A stretch of DNA of 64,000 bases from Oscheius dolichura (Eukaryota; Nematoda; Chromadorea; Rhabditida; Rhabditidae): positions 9,052,001-9,116,000 of the forward strand of contig OW051492.1 of assembly GCA_932521035.1 (NCBI GenBank). Direction: 5' to 3'. The notes beneath the pieces were generated by a model. That model was not told the origin of the DNA and ran no database searches. It saw only the letters and a program-made list of their open reading frames with translations. The translations under genes were made by a program, and so were the position numbers. Shown in pieces: positions 56,880-64,000 of this stretch. Numbering within the stretch: the first letter of the stretch is position 1; every line of letters begins with the position of its first letter.

Positions 56880-57380
56880 AAGCATAGATAATTACGCTCC
56901 TTCATTGGAACGAGAGGAGGGTACCGTATTTCCACTTGTTGAGGCCTCTTTTGATTTTTCAAACCATGAATCATATCCGAAAGAAGTCTTGGATGGCAGC
57001 ATTCAGCAACGTAAAGGCCAACAAGGAGGAGAAATAGAACCGTGAGTATGAGAGCTACGATTCCTCCATAGCGTGGGCCAAGTAATCGAAAATAGCCGTT
57101 TATTCGTACTGCCGGAAGAGGATAAAGATATTCAGGAGATCCACCTCAACAGAGAAAATTTGCTTCTAAAATGTCGACTACCTTGAAAAGTACAAGATTT
57201 TTTTAAAATTAACCCTAAACTTACGACCATACTCAGGAAAATTGACCTAATCTCCTGCATTTTTACTGGTGTATGCCACCATATAACATAGAGTAGTGCA
57301 CAACTAAAGCAACAGCCCAAAATGCTGAGAAGGTAGGCAGTTATTAGAAGAGGAGAACGAAGAACGAACTCGAAAGACAT
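56880..57380 (-). pseudogene. Chemoreceptor (Str-superfamily) pseudogene
   Basis: Exon 1 (57380-57225) encodes MSFEFVLRSPLLITAYLL with IWWHTPVKMQEIRSIFLSM, closely matching the intact gene upstream. Exon 2 starts at 57181 with VVDILEANFLC, then has TGA (57148-57146) where the intact gene has TGG (FSFWG). It remains similar for about 60 residues beyond (SPEYLYPLPAVRINGYFRLLGPRYGG, VLFLLLVGLYVAECC) and then ends in unrelated sequence with a stop near 56880. Transmembrane segments 4-7 are missing. A truncated, nonsense-bearing tandem duplicate. Confidence 0.8.
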
Positions 57381-57636
57381 ACGACAGAAAATAGGCCGAA
57401 GATAACCTTTCCATAATATCAGCTGCTGAGCAAAGCATTTGTTTCGAGGGGCTTTGATAATTCTGATGTTGAGCGCATCTATTACGTCCAACAGAAGGAT
57501 TGGGCATTTGATACAAGTAGAGGAAATTGATAATTTAGTCTTTTTGGAAGTTCCGCGAATCAACGGTGATCAGCCGAGTGTTGAATTGGGACTAGTCATA
57601 CGAGCGAATTTATAGAAAGTTTACAGTCCTTTTTGT

Positions 57637-58941
57637 TCAAAACTTTATTACAGTGACAGAATTTTCCCTGGTTACAAGCGGTAGAGAATTACCTATCTTG
57701 TGGAACAATTTCTTGAAAAACAGGTAATAAGGCTTGGTTAAGACACCGGTTAAAAGCGAGCTGAACATTGGGTAGAGACCTACAATGGTGGTAATAATAT
57801 CCCAAATAAAATTGGATGGAGTAGAACCAGAGGAAAATAAAAGAAGGGCCGGTATGGCCGTCCCGCTTACCACGCAGACTGCCGCCATTGGTAGTGCACC
57901 CTAAATGAGTACTAAAATGAAAAACGAGAGTCCAACCTGTCCCAGGAGCATAATCGTCAGTCTTTTTTGTTGATTGTAGTGTGCGGTACTCGTTCTTTTC
58001 GCCTTGAGATGCTTTTTCATCTCATAATGCATTCCAAAGCACAATAAATATATCAAAACTGAGGACAGGAAGATGAAGACCATCATAACGACCACTAGAT
58101 CAGGTTGCCAGTTAGCACTCATTATTGTTTGTCTTACTTATTGTCATGAAGTATGGCGAATCGAGATTCAATGTTATGAGAACATCTTTTTCGAGGTCTA
58201 TTCCTGTCTGCCATCCGGCTGAGCAGTGCAGTTGACAAAATCTTTTAAGACCCTGAACTTGTAATTGGTCTGTTTCTCTGGAGGAGGAAGCTATTCTTCT
58301 AGTCTTTTCACAAATAAGGACTCAAAAATTTAGATAAGCAAAAACGCAAACTCTCTGCTTTAAAGTACACCTGTTTCTTTTTAGAACTTTTCTTATAGGT
58401 TAAATTACCTCGACATCCAGCAGGAAGTAGCTAGTAGCCAGAATGTATCCAACAATTATTCCTGTTACCGATATGCCAATATTAATAGGAATAAACCATA
58501 TTGTTTTGAACTTAAGACTTCTCCATCGGATGGATAATACCATATACCGATACAGACAACATTCAACTACATAAAGGCCGACAAGGAGAAGAAACAGAAT
58601 GACGCAGGATGCAGCTATAAGTCCTCCATAGTTCGGCCCAAAGAATCGGAAGAAACCATTGATTCTAAGAGTTGGAAGAGGATGTAAATAATCCGGTGTG
58701 GCACCCCAAAAACTAAAAGTTGTTGCTAAAATGTCGATTACCTTAAAGGGTTTAGCGAATTTATTAAATTAGCCATCAAACGTACGACCATACTCTGAAG
58801 GATTGACCTCATTTCTTGCATTTTTACAGGCGTATGTTCCCATATAGCATATAGCAATATAAAACTAAAGAAGGTACCCAATAAGCCAAGAAGAAAAATA
58901 AATATTAAAATGGGAGAACCAAGGACAAAAGTATAAGACAT
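57637..58941 (-). CDS. Seven-transmembrane chemoreceptor, Str superfamily (srh-like)
   Basis: Five exons (58941-58786, 58741-58409, 58252-58138, 58094-57937, 57900-57637) close to 341 residues, the normal size for nematode chemoreceptors. TM1 is in exon 1 (IFIFLLGLLGTFFSFILL), followed by HTPVKMQEMRSILQSM, which recalls the srh-type first loop. Exon 2 holds TM2-4, exon 3 a cysteine-bearing loop, exon 4 TM5 and a conserved cytoplasmic stretch (TAHYNQQKRLTIMLLGQ), exon 5 TM6-7 (PMFSSLLTGVLTKPYYLFF). Such receptors sit in cilia of sensory neurons and detect odorants or pheromones. The exact subfamily is uncertain. For exon 3 the in-phase acceptor (gttcag) was preferred over a nearer one. Confidence 0.8.
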
Positions 58942-59929
58942 ATGACACAAAATTGATCGGAAGTAACCTTTCCGTAGTATCACCTGCTCGTTGCACACAG
59001 CTGTTTGCATTCAACTCATTCAAGAATTCTGCTGTAAAGGATAAAAGACAAAGTTGCTTCAAATGAAAGATTCAGACATCTGTGCTCCATCGCTAACTAT
59101 TCATACTGGGTGAAGTCGTATGAACGGTTAAACCTGATACGTTCTTCTTGGGCTTTTTGTGGTAGTTACAATATCCACCTCCAACATAAACCAAACTGCA
59201 CCAAGCTATCAACCGGGCACTCAAAGCCATTAAACTTCTGTGCTTCGATAACTTGGGTGAGGTGTTCCTGGTGCGACCAATTTCTCATCAGCTCTTGGTT
59301 GAAAACAGCTGTTCACACCTACTGTGATTCATTTTCTTTCAAAAAGATGGGAGAAGAGAGAAGGGGAAACCATTATCATAGCAGCTATACCTGCACATCT
59401 TCTTCTCTTTGAATAAAATATAAATGGCTCACAATAAAAGAAAGTTGAGCAGTAGGAGACAAAGTTTGGTGACAAGCATTATCCGTTTCGAGAACGTTTT
59501 TTCGGATTTGGCGGACGAAAACAATTCAAAAAAATAAGGAAATCTTTCTAGTGTAATCTTGAGGAGATCTTTTATCATCAAACTGTATCAAAGTCTTCGA
59601 TTGATATTCATACATCCAAAAAAAGATTTATTCCAAGACTCGACCGTGAATTCGAATTCGACGGCAAAGGAAACATTGACAGGCCATCGATGAGATCCTA
59701 CCAAAGACTGGTTCTGTGAGCAATAAGTTCCATTTATTTTTGATAATCAGATTAGCGAAAACGTAACGTCGAGAGTTAGTCAAGAAACGACCCTATGGAT
59801 AGGAACACTTTCGTGTTTCACCTAATATTCGGGAGAAAGAGCAATATTTTCGGGGAAATCGCTTGTTTCCTGCTGTTTTCTTGTTCTTGTACAGGAGACA
59901 GCACTCGGCGTTTGTCTGCGTTCAAGCCA
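58942..59929. other. Unassigned 1-kb region with exon-like fragments
   Basis: No gene can be assembled. On the minus strand, open stretches near 59522-59410 (VRQIRKNVLETD) and 59714-59600 (WPVNVSFAVEFEFTV) look exon-like but lack partners. They may be debris of duplicated F-box or receptor genes. An open plus-strand frame at 59110-59412 is unsupported. Confidence 0.3.
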
Positions 59930-59939
59930 TTGGTACCGA

Positions 59940-60857
59940 AAAATTGTGATCACCATCCCTATTACCATAATTTACAATTACATGGACGCCGTTCAGATCT
60001 TCATCCTGAAACTAGTACATTGAAGAACATTGAAGGGCATCATTAGAAAAAAAAACCAACATAAAATACTCACAGTACTGGTTCTATTTTTCTTGAAAGG
60101 ATGAACGGCTAAAGTATCGGTTAAATAGAGTTGAGGATCATCAAGATAACAATAGATTCCAAGACATTTCCTGTGTTTTTCACACAATTCATCCAGGAAT
60201 TTACAAGACTGGCGAAGACGAACGTATGGAATGGGATAGCACTGAAAGAAAACTAATCCGCATAACTAATGACCACATTATCACGCTGTTTCATGGCTCT
60301 CACCAACTTACACGGGCAAAACGCCAGGCGCGCCATGGCGAGCCGTTTTTTGAAGAATGGCGTAGACGGGCGTTTGCGCCCATATCTCGGCCATTTCCTG
60401 GCCATTTTCGGAGATTCGAAGACCGTCCTAGAGAACACGGCAAGCGATTCTAATAAGTCTAATTTCGGCTGGAACACCCTAACAGGAAAACCTGGAATCC
60501 TACAAACGTTGAGTGAGTACGCGGTTAGAGGTTAATCTCGGCGAAGTCAACGTTTGTGGGGTTGCAGATTTTTCCGTCGAGGCGGCGTTTGAGCTGTAAC
60601 CAAGTTTTTTAGAATCATATTGACGTGTTCTCCAAATAGGCCGTTGAATCTCCAAAAAAAAACAAAAAAAAACCAAAAATGAGCAAGACCTATCTTCAGA
60701 CACTAACGCCGTTCGCTGCCGTCTGCCCCAAAAACGGCGTTTTACCCATGGATGCTAACCTAAAGCAAAAGAGAAGAGTGATGGTTACCTTTCTGATAAT
60801 CTGAACCCTCATTTCAGCGAATAGCTCCCCGAATTGGGGGTATTTAATCGTGGGCAT
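59940..60857 (-). pseudogene. F-box family fragment F4 (exons 1-3 only)
   Basis: Exon 1 (60857-60789, MPTIKYPQFGELFAEMRVQ), exon 2 (60241-60074, CYPIPYVRLRQSCKFLDEL) and the start of exon 3 (from about 60007, DEDLNGVHVIVNYGNRDGDHNFSVPM) align with F1-F3. Shortly after PM the frame meets TGA and the similarity ends at about 59940, where unrelated sequence begins. Exons 4-7 are absent. Intron 1 is enlarged to 547 bases by a palindromic repeat. A 3'-truncated duplicate. Confidence 0.7.
60258..60755. mobile_element. Palindromic dispersed repeat in F4 intron 1
   Basis: The left half contains gggcgtttgcgcccatatct, cggccatttcctggcc and agcgattctaataagtc. The right half contains the inverse order with tagaatcatattgacgtgtt, ctccaaataggccgttgaat and aaaaacggcgttttaccc. 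It matches the element at 61.65-62.09 kb and half copies at 14.4 and 40.8 kb. No coding frame. Confidence 0.7.
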
Positions 60858-61000
60858 AATCGATTAAAAGAGCAGGAAGAATGTGGAAAGCGGGGGGCGT
60901 TTACAGAACGAACGCAAACTAGCGACGCCAATTATCAAGGCAGCTTTCATAGTTTTTCTTCTTGGAGCTGTTTAAATAAACGCTGAAGTCATTCAATATA

Positions 61001-63620
61001 TTATATTTGTTTATTAGGTATAGTACAATATTGATAAACGGGACAGAGTACTTCCTGAAATAGGACGTATCCCAAGTCAATGATGGGTCTTCTCCTCTCG
61101 ATCGGTTTCCTCTTCGTCAACTCCAATATCCACCTGGGACCATTCCACCATTCCGTCACCATCTCATAGGCAATATTCACAACAGGTTTTATATAGATCC
61201 GCGAATAAAAATACGTCATAAAGCAAGTCATTTTCTCGAATTCTCGTCGAACTTCTTCCACCGTTTCTACATTTTCTAGACTTTTATAAAATTCGGAATA
61301 ATCCATGGCATTTCCCGGGCAGATATCATTGAGCATGTCGATTAGAATCAAAATGAGGCTCCTTCTCGTCGTCGCTGTTGTTGAATAGATGTCGATGCCG
61401 GTGAATATCCGCCACGGAATTCTTCTAACGGAAATAATTTGCCACTTTTTAACGCCTTCAAATTTTTTGATCCAAACGTCCCATTTGTCTTGCTGAAACA
61501 AATTATTATATGGAGGTACAAAAAAAAAGAAAAGGTTCCATATGGGAGAAGTAAAGGTCGGTTTCTCTTCACGCGGTTAACTGCCAGTTTTTAATACAGA
61601 AGGGTCTTTTTGAGACGGGTATCCCTTTGAATAGAACCGTCTCTAGGACGCATATATGCATGCGCCAGTTTTTTTTTTGGCGAGCCATGAGACTGGCGTT
61701 TCGGGGATTTGTGTCCATATCTCGATAATTTCTTGGTCGATTTCAAAAATTCAAAGACCTAGTTGGAGAGCACGTCAAGACGAAACTAGCAAGTCAATTT
61801 TGAGCTCAAACCAAGTAACGGCAATTCAGGAGCTCTATAAACTTTGGCTTGGTCGCCATTAACCTGGGGTGGCGTTATGGGATGGCCATTGTGGGCTTTC
61901 TGGATTTTTTCTCTATGGGGATTAAGCTGAAATTAGGTTTATTAGAATCGTCAATTGACACGTTTTCTAAGTAGGTCTTTGAATCTCTGAAATTGACCAA
62001 GAAATGGCCGAGATACGGGGAGAAACGCCCGATACAAACGCCTGACATGCCTGTTTACGCCATACGGCAAAAAAAGGCAAAAAAGGGTCTCTTCCCCCTT
62101 TGTGAATAGAAAATGAATTGAACAAACCTTTGTCAAGAAATCCGTAGCGGGATTGTTAACAGCTCTCATAAATTTTGAGAAACATCCCAAATAGACAGCT
62201 CCCTCCCGCCATAGACGTGCATATCGTCGAGAAATTTTCGAATCATAGTATCTCGGCACGCTTTCAAATGACATCGAAAACATTAACAAATTGTCATCGT
62301 TTGTCCAATTCTGAACAGAGGGGGGTCACTTCCCTTTTTTGAATTGAAACAAACCTTTGCAACAGAGTCCAAAATAGGCATAGCTTTCGAGGCTATTAGT
62401 CCCCAAAGTAACAGACTCACTATTTTCTTGCCTTTTACTGCCTCTTCGATCAGTTGCTCATTGCTCATATTGTAATCTTTCCAAGAGAAGCCTTGGACAG
62501 AATAAAGAATGTACGGAGCACTCTGAAAAAAAGGGGAATGATGGTTCAAGGAAGTACAAATAAGGATCCAGTCAAAAAATGGGGGGCAGCGCGGTCTACC
62601 CAGTGTTTCTCGTCCCAAATTGAATGTTCCCAGACATGTTACATATGATTCGAAAGCTCTTGATCTCGCGAATTCAATGGTATACAGGAAGACATGGGTG
62701 CCTCCAGGAAACAGTGTTCATTTTGGATGTATAGTCGTTCGTTAGCTTACCCAGTATTATTTGCTGAAAACTGAATAAACTCACCTTATTAAATGTTTCC
62801 TGTGTACCATCGAATTCGCGAGTTCAAGAGCTTTCGAACCATATGGAACATACCTGGGAACTTCCATTTTGGGAAGAGAAACTCTGGGTATATCGCGCTG
62901 ACCAAGTCATTGCGCACATGAGAATAAAAGGTTCTAACCTTCACACCATCGATTGCCATAAGTTCGCCGATGTTCCTAGACTGAAGTAGGTCAACTTTCT
63001 CGACTTTCCAAGTACTAGTAATCATCTTCACTTGTTCCGTTGTCATATTCTTCATTGACAACTGCTTGACACTGTTTAAATCAACGGTAGCTTCAATAAA
63101 ATAGATTAGTGCTTGCTCAAACTTTCTATTTTCCTCGTAGTTCTCAATGGATATGTTAACCTGAAGATTTTAATCCAAATTCTAAAAACTCGAGATAAAA
63201 TGCCGTACCAGGCTAATAGTGGTGAAAGCAAAACCCGAGAGCGAGCGCCTGATCCTCGTCACATTCCTGCTAGTCATTTGGACCAAAAAATTGGAATCTC
63301 CATTGTTTAGGCCATAATTTATGGCAACGTAAACACCATCCAGCTCTTTGTTCTGAAAAGAATCAAATAAAACTACAGTACTCCCAAGGCCGCGCCGTAA
63401 GCGCGCTATCAAACATTGTTATCCTTGAGGATTACGGTAGCCTATCTCACCCACGTACCTGTTTATTTTTCTTAAACGGAAGAACGTTTAAGGAGTTCAG
63501 TAAATATAAACAGGGCCGTCTCCGATAGCAATAAATTCCCAGTTTACTTCTATTCTCCTCACAAAATTCATCCATAAATCGACATGTCCGGCGGAGGCGG
63601 ACATATGGAATGGCGTAGCA
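61001..63620 (-). CDS. F-box family gene F5 (exons 2-7; first exon not found)
   Basis: Exons 63620-63459, 63352-63209, 63160-62939, 62522-62355, 62310-62128 and 61492-61001 are all phase 0 and open. Exon 2 is CYAIPYVRLRRTCRFMDEF. Then VYVAINYGLNNGDSNFLVQM, RRSLSGFAFTTISL, ALIYFIEATVDL, GKKIVSLLLWG and a long last exon with the cassette (WWNGPRWILELTKRKPIE, DLGYVLFQEVLCPVYQYC). The cassette is again much closer to F1 and F2 than the rest. F5 is the most diverged copy. I found no exon 1 (about 60 nt, xxELsAExkV) between 63621 and 64000, so it lies outside the window or is lost. Introns 4 and 6 carry foldback elements. An AATAAA is just before the stop. Confidence 0.65.
61645..62090. mobile_element. 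Palindromic dispersed repeat in F5 intron 6
   Basis: Left half: ggcgtttcggggatttgtgt, ccatatctcgataatttctt, tcgatttcaaaaattcaaag, agagcacgtcaagacg. Right half is the inverse: ttagaatcgtcaattgacac, tctgaaattgaccaagaaat, ggccgagatacgg, acaaacgcctgacatg. The arms are about 150-180 bases and the centre about 80. Same family as the element in F4 intron 1. Confidence 0.75.
62616..62871. mobile_element. Foldback element in F5 intron 4
   Basis: Inverted arms of about 74 bases: left atgttcccagacatgttaca then cgaaagctcttgatctcg and gaattcaatggtatacagga; right is the complement with a few changes. The loop is about 105 bases. No coding frame. Confidence 0.9.
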
Positions 63621-64000
63621 CTGAAATAAACTTTTTGTTTCCCTTTCGAATGACTTCCTTATGAGACATTTGATAGATAAAACAAGGCTAGATCCTGTTT
63701 GTTATCAGGGTAGTCTTGTGGTTTCTCATGATAACAACTGCAGCGAACACTTCAATCAGTCTATGTGGCGATGAGATGACCGCAACGGGTTCCGGGATTT
63801 GCAGAAATTTGATAAGGTTTTCCAATGAAAAAACCAGCGAATTTCAGATCTTGGTGTGGGTTCCCGTGCGAATTTACTAACGAAAAGACTCACCACTGGG
63901 TTTTATACGATTTTGGGGCTACGCATCAATTTTTTAGACTCTAAATAACTTTAATAACTCCATTTTTCTCTCGCAGTTATGATTTGTAAAACAAAAACTT
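63621..64000. other. Window edge, no gene recognised
   Basis: Upstream flank of F5. I looked for its missing 60-nt first exon and did not find a convincing one. No other feature seen. Confidence 0.4.

Overview
This window looks like a piece of a rhabditid nematode genome, Caenorhabditis-like in style. Most introns are about 30-60 nt with TTTCAG-type acceptors. The gene families are nematode-typical: Str-superfamily chemoreceptors, an insulin/EGF-receptor L-domain (irld-like) gene, a mucin-like gene with a DUF281-type cysteine domain, expanded F-box genes and DUF3421/DM9-type repeats. The DNA is also full of short foldback elements and the scattered motif TACTGTAG/TACGGTA. Exon models below were assembled by hand from open frames, GT/AG sites and splice phase. 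Models described as closing have exon lengths that sum to a whole number of codons with no internal stop.

Layout. 1-4.9 kb (minus): a threonine-rich secreted gene, a degenerate second copy of its cysteine domain, and a frameshifted P-glycoprotein remnant. 4.9-7.0 kb (plus): an intact eEF1A gene. 7.4-9.9 kb (plus): mobile-element-derived coding sequence with a duplicated segment and a Ulp1/C48 cysteine protease domain broken by a one-base shift. 10.1-11.7 kb (minus): a Tra2-like SR splicing factor. 12.4-15.9 kb (plus): one truncated and two complete RING-coiled coil-MATH genes; a further complete copy lies at 26.7-27.9 kb (minus), and a different RING protein at 22.6-24.3 kb (plus). 16.3-16.7 kb: a tandem array of tRNA-like units. 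16.8-19.8 kb (minus): CTP synthase with an unusual insertion. 28-34 kb: a small helical protein, a GPI-anchor-type secreted protein, a damaged irld-like gene and a small membrane protein. 34-42.4 kb (plus): a 21-exon P4-ATPase lipid flippase. 42.4-43.4 kb: a divergent pair of small genes.

Two dispersed families dominate the rest. The first is a set of four minus-strand genes (26.2, 44.7, 45.9 and 54.3 kb) that share a tiny first exon encoding half a hydrophobic N-terminal segment, a phase-1 intron, a cysteine just after the hydrophobic stretch, and then unrelated low-complexity tails. I know no name for this family and it is the best candidate here for something undescribed. The second is an array of F-box genes on the minus strand (46-50.7, 54.6-56.8 and 59.9-63.6 kb) with near-constant exon lengths. 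A C-terminal cassette is almost identical between several copies although the rest has diverged, and different foldback elements sit in their introns. A chemoreceptor gene and its pseudogene (56.9-58.9 kb) and a DUF3421/DM9-type gene (51.5-53.3 kb, plus) complete the window.

The genes do not form one pathway. Housekeeping genes (eEF1A, CTP synthase, flippase, Tra2-like) are interleaved with fast-evolving families for protein turnover (F-box, RING-MATH) and environmental interaction (mucin, chemoreceptors, short secreted proteins), as expected for a recombining, repeat-rich nematode chromosome arm.
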